A stretch of DNA of 64,000 nt, taken from Exophiala sp. HKRS030. Lineage: Eukaryota > Ascomycota > Eurotiomycetes > Chaetothyriales > Herpotrichiellaceae. The notes under the pieces are model-generated. The model was not told the origin of the DNA, did no database searches, and saw nothing but the letters and a program-made list of their open reading frames with translations. The first letter of the stretch is position 1; each line of letters starts with the position of its first letter. The DNA lies in the NCBI GenBank assembly GCA_023897205.1, contig JAHWDD010000001.1, positions 3,348,001 through 3,412,000 of the forward strand. The letters are read 5' to 3'. Positions 12,471-22,856 of the stretch are shown here, in pieces. The position numbers and the translations under genes are program-made.

Positions 12471-13554
12471 GACAGAGTAGTTCAAGGGCATGATGTGGGA
12501 ACTCACTTGGAAGAGAGGATCTGGAGGTACCTTAGATACTAAGGGCTCATCGCATAGCAGCATAGCAGCGTTGTTGTTGTATTGGGGAGGACAAATGCTT
12601 GGGTTCTTACTATACACCAACCGTACGTCAGGATTTCTATCATACTCTGCGGCATCAGCGTAGTAGTTGAATTGCATTTCTGGGTAGAGTGACCGCGGTC
12701 GCACTCCTTCCGTAGGTTGTGTTCTGACCTTCTTAGGGATAGCGAAAACGTTTCTCCATAGCCATTATCAACATACTCCGTACATCCAATACAGCAGTCA
12801 TACCCGCTGATAGCCTACTCATCATCCGTATGAGTCAATAGACCCTGACGGGATGCCCGCACGACAATGCTCTAAAAGTACAAGCGCCGAAACCCATCAG
12901 TCGTAATGATCATCCCACCGTTGTCTACCCCAGGCTTTCCCCACACACTATGCCGCATTCCCGAGGGACAAGCCTGTATACCCCATATCAATCCCACGCG
13001 ACACAGCCCGAGTGGCCGACGAAGCATCACCCCAGCTCACAATTCTAGTATGGCCAGGACATGTAAGCCGAGGCAGTCCGCTATACCGCTTACTCAGTCT
13101 CCATGTCATTCTTGCTTGCGACGGTGTTTCCTGGCAGTTATTTAGTGTTGAGCATTAACTGGACGAGGCTTCCCGATACGTTACCGAAGTTGCTCGTGCT
13201 TGGGTTGATCCGGAGTTACATATACTAGGTAGGTAAGTGTGTTTTGTGTGTGCTCGAGGACAGATTTGGTGTAGACGGTATATGCCAGAATTGTCCGTGG
13301 ACGGTGTTCCGTGTCTAGCTGCGCAGTTGTGCTCTCGTCCAGCTTACAGTGCTGACAGCGTTGAAGGTCCCTTACGTACAGGCCGTTCATCATCGTGCTA
13401 TCGACGGCTGCTATCGCTAATATCAGGGAAAAAACATCGAGTAGGATCTTGACACCTGACGTTGAAGACGAGCGTCTTCCTCGCTAAGATCACACTGCTC
13501 CTTTCCCGTGGCAGCATTTGCTTCCACATCGATCTTCCCTCCCTCTCAATCAGC
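12471..13554. other. intergenic region; possible minus-strand exon inside
   Basis: Lies between the permease and the flavoprotein. On the minus strand one frame is open from 12764 to 12285. Its part outside the permease reads as plausible protein (YPEMQFNYYADAAEYDRNP) and meets a good GTGAGT donor at 12506. No start or partner exon was found. A TACTCCGTA copy lies at 12774-12782. The remainder shows nothing. Confidence 0.4.
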
Positions 13555-15086
13555 ATGGCACGGCAACGCGGCAGTCTCAACGTGGGACTTTGTGGCGGCG
13601 GCATCGGTGGGCTGACAGCAGCCATCGCCCTCGCGCGCGCCGGCGCCACGGTGACCGTCCTCGAAGCCGCCGCCGAACTCGGCGAGATAGGCGCTGGAAT
13701 TCAGATGACGCCAAACGTGGCACGACTGCTATTGCGTTATGGGGTCAGCGACATCATCGGCGACAATCTCATTCAGTGCGACCGCATAAACATGCGCAGC
13801 CCGGATGGCGAGCTGATCGGCTTCTCTGACATGAAGAGGATTGTCCGCGATTTTGGGTTCCCATGGTGGGTGGTCAGGAGGGATCATCTGCTCGCGGGCC
13901 TGGCCGAGGGGTGCCGTAGGCATGGCGTGAAGCTGGTCACGGGCGCGAGGGTCGAGAAGGTTGATTACGGTGACGATGAGCCTGGTGCGAAGGTGAGGGT
14001 TACGGCGGAAAGGGGTCAGGAGTTTTCGTTTGATTTGCTTGTTGGGTCGGATGGATTGAGATCAACGATTCGAAGGACATTGTTTCCAGACGTGAAGCCC
14101 GCAGCTCTCACTTTCAATGCTGCATATCGAGCGGTGATTCCGTATAAAGAAGTTTTTGCAAAGGTACCTGAGTCGAGAGCCGTGTTGGGGAACAACATCG
14201 ATGTATGGACGGCACCAGGAAGTTATTTTATTGCGTATCCGATGACGGCTGGGAAAGACTTCAATGCCGTCCTGTCCCATCACACCACCGATGGACATGT
14301 GGTGGTTGATGCCGAGGACGCGAAGATCGATGAACTTCGTGAATCATTCTCAGGCTACGAACCGATGATTAGAAAGATAGTGGCTTTGATCGACGAGTCC
14401 AAGAGGTGGCCACTGCTGCAGACGGGCCCTCTTGAGAGCTGGTCGAACAAGGCTAAGAACGTCGTGTTGATGGGCGATGCCGCTCATAGCATGGTAAATC
14501 ACATGGCTCAGGGAGCAGCCACGAGTATGGAAGACGGGGCCTTCTTAGGGAAAGTCATTGCCGACGTGGTGAGAGGTGTTCTGAGTCTTCCCGAGGCAAT
14601 TGAAATCTACGAGAAAACGAGAATGGCCAGAGCTTGGACGAAGCAACAGGCATCGTTCACCAATGGTAGGTTGAGGCCGGATTGATTCTTGTGTCTTTCA
14701 GTTCCCTAATGATAGTTGAATGTCAAGCCCCACAGCACTAATGCTCTTAATCAGGTCAAGTATCTTTTCTCTCCGGATCAGAACTCGCTGCGCGAAACCT
14801 AGCTTCACGTCCAGAGGCTGAAGGACCAGATCTGAATCCAACCACACCAGTACACCCGCCACCTACGTATCGATCGTGGAATCTGTGGGGTTATCCAGAT
14901 GGAATACCCGGGGTATATGCATATGATGCCGAGGCGGACGCTGATAATGCTGTATGTGAGTATTTGGGAAAACAAGGGCCGATAGATCCGAAGACGAGAG
15001 TGAGTCAAAGACTGAGAGAGAAGTGGTGGAGTTGGAGTGTCATTGAGGCACGCCAGAACGAAGTGAAAGGAGAGTCGAAACTGTGA
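13555..15086 (+). CDS. FAD-dependent aromatic monooxygenase, salicylate-hydroxylase-like
   Basis: A class A flavoprotein hydroxylase (NAD(P)H- and O2-dependent ring hydroxylation) of about 480 residues. Exons are 13555-14665 and 14755-15086, joined through an 89-nt intron that gives SFTNGQVSFLSG. The three class motifs are present: the dinucleotide fold GGGIGG at residues 14-19, the DG motif at 166-167 (VGSDGLRS), and the GD motif at 307-308 (MGDAAHSM), followed by QGAATSMEDG. The start is the first ATG; the upstream TTG was ignored. There is no signal peptide or membrane anchor, so it is probably cytosolic. It lies about 1.1 kb downstream of, and on the same strand as, the Dal5-type permease, which fits import and oxidation of an aromatic carboxylate. 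Salicylate is the closest family label, but related enzymes act on hydroxybenzoates and nicotinates, so the substrate is open. Confidence 0.93.
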
Positions 15087-15327
15087 TTGTTTGAGAGAAA
15101 ATAGAGATTGAACTGTCGTTTTCACTAGTTGTGCGAAATTAAGTACAGACCTACTTAAACATGCGGCCTTCTACCACCTGGGCACTGCAACAAATAGGAT
15201 ACTCTTGTGGTAGTGATCCAACAAAGGGAAAGGATCTGCCCTCCACACTTACCGGTTTCCACAGCGGTCATAGCGGTCAAACAAGAAGATCGCCAACTTC
15301 ACGATATTCCCGACGTTGCAGGAGGGT

Positions 15328-17362
15328 CTAGGATTTCGTAACGTCAGTCTCAACGACTGTTGTCCTAAGACTGGGAGCATCATGACCACCTGCGTGGCCT
15401 TGATCTGGGTTCTTGGCATCTGGACTCTCCGTCAGAGGGTTTTGTTGCTCGCTCAGTCGAAAATTCGGCATAAAGATAGCCAGCAGGACACAAAGAGCCG
15501 ATGTTGCTAATGCACCGTATGTAATATCCCGGAGAACATCAGAATATGCCAAATTGACGGCTGATCGTTCTGGAGTGCCACTAAGAGGTATCTCAGTACT
15601 TGTGATTGACTCGTAGACTGCGTTGACAATGTCACTTGTTGCAGATGATCCAAGGTGCTGGTGAAGATAGTCCTTGAAGCTACCGGTGTAGATTGCACCG
15701 GCTACAGTGTTTCCAACTGAAGCGCCAATGAAGGTGGAAAGCAATACTAAAGCCGTCACTTGAGGCATCTCCATGTGTGGCACAACTACCTGTGCTGCGA
15801 CGATGATGATCATTTCCAGGAATCCAGCTCCTCTGTAGAATATTAGTCGTGTCTTCAAGTCGAAGTTTATGTCCGAGGAGCGAAAACACGGATAAAAGGC
15901 CTGGATATACTCACATTCCTTGTACGGACTGCACAACGAACAGTTCAGCCCAACTGTTATCTGCACCTCGCAAACGAACCATGAGTCCATAACCAATTAG
16001 TTTAACCACCGCACCAGCGACTAGTAGCCACTTGTAGCGCCTAGTCTTAAACATCAAAAGACCTGCAATGATGCCAGTTAGACACTGCCACACCCCATTG
16101 GTATAGTTGAGGAAAGTAGCGTCGCGAGGCCCCATGTCCTGCCATTCAGTCAGCAATCCTGGCACATGGATTCGAAGTCCGAGACCTGTTGACTTACTTG
16201 TACGATGACGGCCCAGGTGTAGAGGTAAGTATGTGTGCCTTGAAAGCCGAAAACATCCAGGAATCCAAGACAGCAGCATAGTACAATGGTCAAGTTTTGA
16301 AAGTATCGGGCGGGCAGAATCGGGTGCGCAGCAAAGTAATGTTCGTAGATCACCAAGCCAACCAAAGTTACTGCTCCGGCAACGATAAGTGCGATGATAT
16401 GTCCCTGCCCCCATTTTCCAGTAGACGCTCCGGCCAGAGTAAATGGTAATAGGAACATCGTCAAGCCGGCGGCAAGCAGGAATGATCCACCTGCATCGAT
16501 TTGAGAGCAGAAACTATATATGGTCATCTTCGTGGTTATCAGAATGCCCTGCTTTTTAGCTTTGCGTTGAAAGTATACCAGTGGTGCGATCAAAGCACTA
16601 GCTGCCACGGGCATGATAATCGCGAACATTCCTTTTATATCAGTAAGATGAACGCAGAGATAGTGACGCGAACCTACCGATACCCCAACGCCATCCAATG
16701 CCACCAGGCTCGACAATGTCCTCAACCATAAAAGCCGATATCCAAGGCACTATCAAGAATGGAAAGAAGCTCAGAGATATGCCTAGACCGCGAGCTCTCA
16801 TGCTTGTGATGTCGGATATGATGATATCGTTCAGAATGTTGACTCCAGTTTGTCCCACGTTGGCAAAGACAAACCCCCCTGCATAAACTCCAAACGTGCT
16901 GCTACTGGCGCAAAGGATGTACCCAAGCAGATAGCACAGGACGCAGAAACTGTATGCTTCAGCTCGTCCTAGATTTGAAAGTTTGGCGGTCGGTGGTTTG
17001 GCGACAGCGAAGACGATACTCCCGACGACTGCCAATGTCGATAGACCGGCGACATTGTTGAAGTTTGAGGCTGCATAATTCCGAAAGTTGTAGAGAAGAA
17101 CATTGTCAAATTGATAGACGATCAGCATCATAGAGATACCAGTCCATATTATCAGACGTCCATGTTTTCCCCAGACAAGTTGCATGGCATGGGCTTTGGC
17201 TGTACCATTGCTCAGTTCCGAATCAACCACGATCACGGTGGCTTTCGCCATCTCCAAGTCATCATCGGCATTTCGTTGATTAGCATGACCAGTGTGACTA
17301 TTGACCTTGGTGATGGAGGCATTGTCGACTGTAGAGATTTCAGTCCCATGGGAAGGTGCCAT
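15328..17362 (-). CDS. MFS siderophore-iron transporter (Sit1/Arn/Mir family)
   Basis: A 14-helix transporter importing ferric siderophores, about 615 residues. Minus-strand exons in coding order: 17362-16678, 16631-16198, 16138-15915, 15832-15328. The joins give RWGIGMFAIIMPV, AVIVQDMGPRD and VQGIGAGFLEMI, all as expected for the family. The roughly 75-residue N-terminal cytoplasmic tail precedes the first helix (WTGISMMLIVYQFDN). A conserved loop GVNILNDIIISDITSMRARG follows helix 5, and the family block NYTNGVWQCLTGIIAGLL lies in the second half. The tail is Pro/Asn-rich and cytosolic. The upstream region has a TGATAAG at 17716-17722, about 355 bases before the ATG; GATA-type repressors (SreA) control such genes in other moulds, so iron repression is plausible but unproven. 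No siderophore synthesis gene is nearby, so xenosiderophore uptake is possible. The 3' end converges on the flavoprotein with a gap of about 240 bases. Confidence 0.95.
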
Positions 17363-18357
17363 TTTCGTTTAAAGAAGGATTTGAGGAATCTTCCCAGAAT
17401 GAGGAGAGTGTAATTCTCATATATCCAGTCTTGAGATCCTCCGTTCTTGCTATCAGTGATGGAACTAATGTGGGCTATCGGGCCACGGCGCGGCGTGGAT
17501 CGCCACGAGTTCAAAGGCGCTTGCGAACTCGACCAGTATTCGAGGTAGCCAAATATTCCAACAAACTTGGGCGACGGACATACTTTGACAACTTTACCCG
17601 TAGATAAAGAGGACGTACTTCCAACCGGACGTCCCCATAGGCTCAAGCGACGGTTTATAGCCAGACTAGGACGCGATTTTGAGAAAGCTGGTCTTCATTG
17701 TGAAGGGCGAGACGATGATAAGTCTGATCATACCCTCATTGGTTACACATAGGCAGGTATCTCGCTTGCAGGTCTGCCAATAGACAAGCCTTGGATCACG
17801 GTCGTTGCGTTGCAGGTGACTGGCGATCCTGGCTCCATTTGGCACGCTGACGCTCCGCCAGAGGGTTACCAAGGACAGTAAGACATGCGTACCACCTCAG
17901 AGGCGCGCGGAAGTCCTAGTTTCAACGCAACTTATTTTCCGAGATAAAGTCTTAGCAATCGTTCCGTAATGACTGTAACAGGCCTTACACTGGTGAATGC
18001 TTCGAGACATGGTGTCCGTATCATGCATCCGATATCCGAGACGACGAAGACTTGCAAGTAATGCTCGTGATCAGAGGTAAGGTTAACGAAGGTGAGCCGA
18101 GCTCCTGAAGTCTTGTGATACTGTGGCACTTCTGGGCGTGGCATGGACCAACTAACCAGATTCGACAACAGCCAATAAAGATCAGCAGCAACCGTTATCA
18201 GCATTGATGCTAAGGACACACCGTTGAGTACATCCTGCTATCGGTAGCTTGTCTATTGTGCGATGAAATTCCGCTACCTGAGATCCAAACCTGCTGGTTG
18301 AAATCCCTGTCTAGAATACTCAACAATCCGAATCTTGACATTTTCTATGGTGAAGTA
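17363..18357. other. divergent promoter region (siderophore transporter / TAP-like peptidase)
   Basis: About 1 kb between divergently transcribed genes. GATA-type hexamers TGATAA occur at 17716 (plus) and at 18195-18200 (minus). No open frame of note is present. Confidence 0.5.
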
Positions 18358-20337
18358 ATGGCTGTCAAACAAGCTGAGCGCCAATGGGTGGCAGTACCTC
18401 AGAAGAAGCAAAACACGAAGATATTGAAACCTTTTTTACTGTACTCAGCGCTGTTGCTCCTCTGGCTGGTTCACCGCTCCGGCAGTTATATCGACTTGCT
18501 TCGACCGTCCAACCCATTGTCTGCAGAAAGCGATGTACCTCACGCCGAAACCCCTTTCCGCTGGGCTGATGTCCCACCATCTCGAGAGCTCGACTACCAT
18601 GATTGCTACGATGGGTTTCAATGTGCCCGTCTCGAATTGCCGATGGATTATCACGGACCAGATACCAGCGAAAACAAGGTCGCCATCGCCATAATCCGAC
18701 AGCCAGCCAAAGTCCCCGTGCACGATGCCCGTTACGGAGGTGCGATCCTGGTCAACCCTGGAGGCCCAGGTGGATCCGGTGTAGCCAAGGTGTTGTACCA
18801 TGGAGCATTGATACAACAAGTGGTCGACGCTGAGAACGAGCCGAGTGAAGCCTCTGATTCGGAGAGATATTTCGACATTCTCGGGTTTGACCCTCGTGGA
18901 GTCAACCATAGCACACCAATGCTGTCTTGCTTTCAGGACAATTTCGCGCGTCAAGTATGGGCATTGCAGAGTGAAGCTGAGGGTATTCTCGGTAGTTCTG
19001 AAGGGTCTCTGAGAATTGCGTGGCGAAGGGCGAGGGCATTAGCAGATGGCTGCTCGAGTCGCCTTGACTCGTCTAATGGGACGATACTGGAGCATGTCAA
19101 TACTACCCCTGTGGCTGCCGATATGGTGGAGATCGTCGAGCGTCATGGCCAGTGGAGAGAAAAACAGGGCCGAATCGCACAGAAAGCATTCAACATAGCG
19201 CATGGGTGCCATTCCAACCACAAAATTATTTCCCAAACGAGATGGATTCCAGGCCAGGAAAAACTTCTCTACTGGGGCTTTTCATACGGCACTTTGCTCG
19301 GAGCAACTTTTGCCGCAATGTACCCTGAACGTGTGGGGAGAGTCGTACTCGACGGTGTCGTGAGTACGGATGATTACTATCATGGTCCGTGGACAGGGAA
19401 TCTGAGGGACACCGACCACATTCTGGAAAAGCTGTTTATCTACTGTAATGAAGCAGGTCCAGAACAGTGTCGATTCTGGCGATACGGAGGCCCGCAAGCC
19501 ATTCAAGCAGCATACGAGAAATTACTGCACGACATATGGGACGACCCGTTGTCCGTAGTCGGTGACCAAAGACGCGGTCCGGAGATCATTACATGGAGCG
19601 ATGTTAAGCTCATAGTCAAGGATGCTTTGTACCAACCCTTAATATACGGACCCATCATGGCGGAATTACTTCAGGACATTACCAATGGCACTGGAAGTCT
19701 CTTCGCCGACTACAAGGAGAAGAGACGAGCACCTGCATGTCGATCTGCCAGCTGCATCACTAACGGACCATATTCCGAAGACTGCATTTCTCCAGGATGG
19801 AACGAACTTGAAGCAACCACAGCGATCCTGTGCACTGACGCCGAAGGTATAGGTAGCTTCACCGAAGACGAGTTTCGCGCATACTGGGAACACTTGCAAG
19901 GACAGAGCTCCAGTATGGGCGACTACTGGGCACAAACACGTCTCGACTGTGCGGGCTGGCGCAAACGAGCCAAATGGCGATTCGCCGGTCCATTTGCCGC
20001 TAACACGTCTCATCCGATTCTATGGATCGGGATCACTTACGACGCTGTGACACCCTTGTGGAATGCGCAGCGCATGAGTGAGCGCTTCCCGGGCTCTGTG
20101 GTTCTACAGCAGGATTCTGAAGGTCATTGCTCACAGACGGCGCCGAGCTTGTGCACCGCGAAGGCTGTGAGGAAGTATTTTCAGAGTGGGATCTTACCAT
20201 CCGAAGGAGCAGTCTGTGTCCCTGACATCAGACCCTTCGGGCTGGAGAGATCCGCACTGTCAGGACACTTGAGCGAGAGAGACGCCGAACTTCTCGTAAC
20301 GCTTAAGCAGATTGCACGAACAATGACTTTTCCGTAA
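18358..20337 (+). CDS. membrane-anchored alpha/beta hydrolase with TAP-like C-terminus
   Basis: A serine hydrolase of the tripeptidyl-aminopeptidase type, 659 residues, probably releasing N-terminal peptides outside the cell. The ATG at 18358 is chosen because it puts a hydrophobic anchor (FLLYSALLLLWLV, residues 26-38) after a basic N-terminus, giving a type II signal anchor; the frame extends upstream only to a TTG. The oxyanion-type NPGGPGGSG loop is followed by the nucleophile elbow GFSYGT with S309. D562 (ITYDAVTPLWNA) and H590 (SEGHCSQ) complete a plausible triad and lie in the TAP-like C-terminal domain. Several Asn-X-Ser/Thr sites and paired cysteines (around residues 440-480) support an extracellular location. 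There are no introns and no frame breaks. Peptidase activity is inferred from the family; a proline iminopeptidase-like role is the main alternative. Confidence 0.92.
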   Translation: MAVKQAERQWVAVPQKKQNTKILKPFLLYSALLLLWLVHRSGSYIDLLRPSNPLSAESDVPHAETPFRWADVPPSRELDYHDCYDGFQCARLELPMDYHGPDTSENKVAIAIIRQPAKVPVHDARYGGAILVNPGGPGGSGVAKVLYHGALIQQVVDAENEPSEASDSERYFDILGFDPRGVNHSTPMLSCFQDNFARQVWALQSEAEGILGSSEGSLRIAWRRARALADGCSSRLDSSNGTILEHVNTTPVAADMVEIVERHGQWREKQGRIAQKAFNIAHGCHSNHKIISQTRWIPGQEKLLYWGFSYGTLLGATFAAMYPERVGRVVLDGVVSTDDYYHGPWTGNLRDTDHILEKLFIYCNEAGPEQCRFWRYGGPQAIQAAYEKLLHDIWDDPLSVVGDQRRGPEIITWSDVKLIVKDALYQPLIYGPIMAELLQDITNGTGSLFADYKEKRRAPACRSASCITNGPYSEDCISPGWNELEATTAILCTDAEGIGSFTEDEFRAYWEHLQGQSSSMGDYWAQTRLDCAGWRKRAKWRFAGPFAANTSHPILWIGITYDAVTPLWNAQRMSERFPGSVVLQQDSEGHCSQTAPSLCTAKAVRKYFQSGILPSEGAVCVPDIRPFGLERSALSGHLSERDAELLVTLKQIARTMTFP

Positions 20338-20730
20338 AGACGAGTACGGCGTCAATTTCTCCAAGCGCTCGCCGTTGGGTTATTGCGCTTTTTGAGCCGC
20401 GGGCAAGACGACGATTCTGACGACAGCAATGATTTTGATGATAAATAAGACTTAAAATCATGAGAAGCAGGGGATTAGAAGGATGATACCACGGGAACGG
20501 AGTCAATGTTCAGGGGAAGGATCAGTGGTTATCTGGGTTTTGATGATCTAAGAGACAATGATATTTTTTTCTTATTCGGCCATCATATTTGGTCTTGAGT
20601 TGAGCAGCGACAGATGGCCCACCTGGAGCTTATGTACGACTTGCTCAGGTATTCGTCGAACGACGACAACGCTCGTTTTCTCCTTTCACTTTGAAGCATC
20701 ATCCCTACCACTCTCTGCGAGACTCAATTC
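20338..20730. other. convergent 3' intergenic region
   Basis: Holds the 3' untranslated and poly(A) regions of the hydrolase (plus) and the SET-type gene (minus). No open frame or repeat of note. Confidence 0.5.
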
Positions 20731-21312
20731 TCAGTGCTGAGTGCTCACAGAATTGCTCGAAGTCGCTCCACCAGGCGAACCGCCCCGTTTTGAGGAATAC
20801 GGCACACTCCTCAGATTCTCGATATGGGTATTCAAGAAATACCCCTTGACCTGGTCACTCGTCAAATGCCTGGCGCCCGCGATCCTTCCAAGGCAGCGAG
20901 ACGTGCCACAAATACAGTCAAAAGGCTGATCCATGTCCCACTCGGTACTTGGATAGAAAAAGGTGATCACATCGCCCTCCTTGATACCGATCGTATTACC
21001 ATCTTTGTCCTTGCGTGGGGCGACGCGGATCTCGAGAACCGGCGTCTCGGCATCGGCCAGGACGTGGAACTCAACGCTCGGGTCGCAGCCGTGGTTCACG
21101 TACAGCCAGTCGCAGTTTAGTTCCACGTGCTGTGTCTCGGAGACTTGCACGCTCGACCAGCGTTTCTTGTCGGTGAGTGTCAGTGGCGGCAGGGCGAGTC
21201 GGGCCATTAGCGATCCGGGCGGGAGAGTGGCGACCGATACCGAGTATGAGGCGAACGAGCCGGGTTGGCGTATGACTTTGATCATGTCCGGGTGTGTTGG
21301 TGCGTTGGCCAT
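20731..21312 (-). CDS. short SET-type protein with post-SET cysteines
   Basis: A single-exon protein of 193 residues starting at the ATG at 21312. It has the two hallmarks of the C-terminal half of a SET lysine-methyltransferase fold: an NHGCDP motif at residues 73-78 (canonical NHSCDPN) with a following GDVITFFYPSTEW segment (113-125), and a post-SET-like cysteine set CICGTSRC at 133-140. The N-terminal GxG/YxG SAM-binding half is very short, and the canonical Ser-Asn after NH is replaced by Gly...Ser. Fungi have a family of such short SET-related proteins whose activity has not, to my knowledge, been shown. It could be a minimal methyltransferase or a degenerate, non-catalytic relative. It converges on the hydrolase gene. 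Confidence 0.85.
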   Translation of the reverse strand: MANAPTHPDMIKVIRQPGSFASYSVSVATLPPGSLMARLALPPLTLTDKKRWSSVQVSETQHVELNCDWLYVNHGCDPSVEFHVLADAETPVLEIRVAPRKDKDGNTIGIKEGDVITFFYPSTEWDMDQPFDCICGTSRCLGRIAGARHLTSDQVKGYFLNTHIENLRSVPYSSKRGGSPGGATSSNSVSTQH

Positions 21313-22856
21313 GGTTGCAATTTATCTGGTAAGGATTGTTGAGGGGTATGTCCTTAGAGATCTAGATGCTGGATGTTCGAATTTCTATGTCGCTTGGGGC
21401 AAGGGTGTTGGAGAGAAGGTGTTGTATCAGAGCTCAGAGCCGACACGTCACAAGAAATATAGAAAAAGGTCTCTTCTACGAAGTTGTAGGACACCTGTGG
21501 CACCAGAAAAGGCTTGTAGAGCTCCGCGGATATTGTTTTGGCCAGGGCCAACTCGGGCTTGACAAGCTGGCTTGATCAAATCGCTCCCAAGGCTGAAAGA
21601 CGTTATAGGTAGCTCTAGACAGTGTCTCGATAGAAGAAGCAACAGAGGACGTCGAAGCTGTATATCAGTGAAGCAATGAAATGAGAGAATACTTTCGAAT
21701 CGAATAGATCACTGCAAGACAAGAAAGACACGAGAGGTCAAAAGCACGAAGTCTCAATACCCATCAATGTGGTGCCAAATGCCAACACGAGCATTGGCCC
21801 GACTCTGCCAGCCCAGCAAACAAACATCCCGAGGTTCCTTGAGCAAAGCATGATATCCTCTCGTTCGTCAAGGCTCGGTGACTACTGGTTCTTGGGTGGA
21901 CCTCCCGGAAGGCATCATTGCCCTGAAAATCTGAAGAGCAATTTTTGACATCTGTGAGTAAACGTGGGAATGGCCTGGGCAACTAAGGAACTAGTTAGTT
22001 CATTGGAATACTGGGCGTCGAGGTCCGATCATTGCCCGACAAAACAGAAATGCCCCTCCATCCTCACAGAACCCATCCATAATGCAAAGAGGAGCTGGTC
22101 GTCATCCAAGTAAGAAGAAGGGGCTTACAGACCCCGTCTTTGCGGGCAGCATGCACGCAGCATGCAGAATTCAAGAAAAAGAAAAAGAAAATACGGGGAC
22201 TCCAGAGAAAATCGTGCCTTTCGTCCGTCTGCCCTTTGCTGCGCGATCCAGAACCCATCCATCTTGATGGCCTACCCGAGTATAGCCGACCGCATGCGCC
22301 TTGTTTTTTTTGGTGGAGGTCTAACATGAGACGACCAGTGTTTCTCCAGGAAACGCGGCAAGGCAAAGAACTCCAGAATTAATGCACAAAATTGCATCAT
22401 GACTTGGCCCTTGATCGTATGGCCTATGAATTGAAGATCTCAAGTCTCGTGATTTATCCTCTGGCCTTGTCCGGAAGGGTGCTGGTTGAAGTGTTCGTTT
22501 TAACATCTGCCAGCAGGAATAGAATTGTGCGGTCTCAACCTACTGGTGCCTGAATTGTGTGACCGACATGATCAGACGTCTAGCAATCAGAATTAGAAGG
22601 TAGCTCATTTGCTCCGACTTCTGTAGCGTTGACACTCCTCGCACATGTCTGAACTGCGTCCGACAGGACCGTAGACTAGCCTCGCAAGGCTTTACCGACC
22701 GCATTTTTCGAACAGACAACATCTGTTGCTATTCCATTTTCAGTAGTCAATCATTTTCTAGTCCGAGTGTCGTCTTCGCCTTCTAGGTCCACAGTCTGCA
22801 GAAAAGTAATGGGTTCATCATTCCTATCCTTGTCTAGACTTCGCCAATCCCGTGGT
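21313..22856. other. intergenic region with no supported gene
   Basis: About 1.5 kb. It holds an A/G-rich stretch near 22175-22200 and a 13-base direct repeat (AGAACCCATCCAT) near 22068 and 22250, but no coherent open frame. It contains the promoter of the SET-type gene and the 3' end of the hypothetical gene at 22857. Confidence 0.5.
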
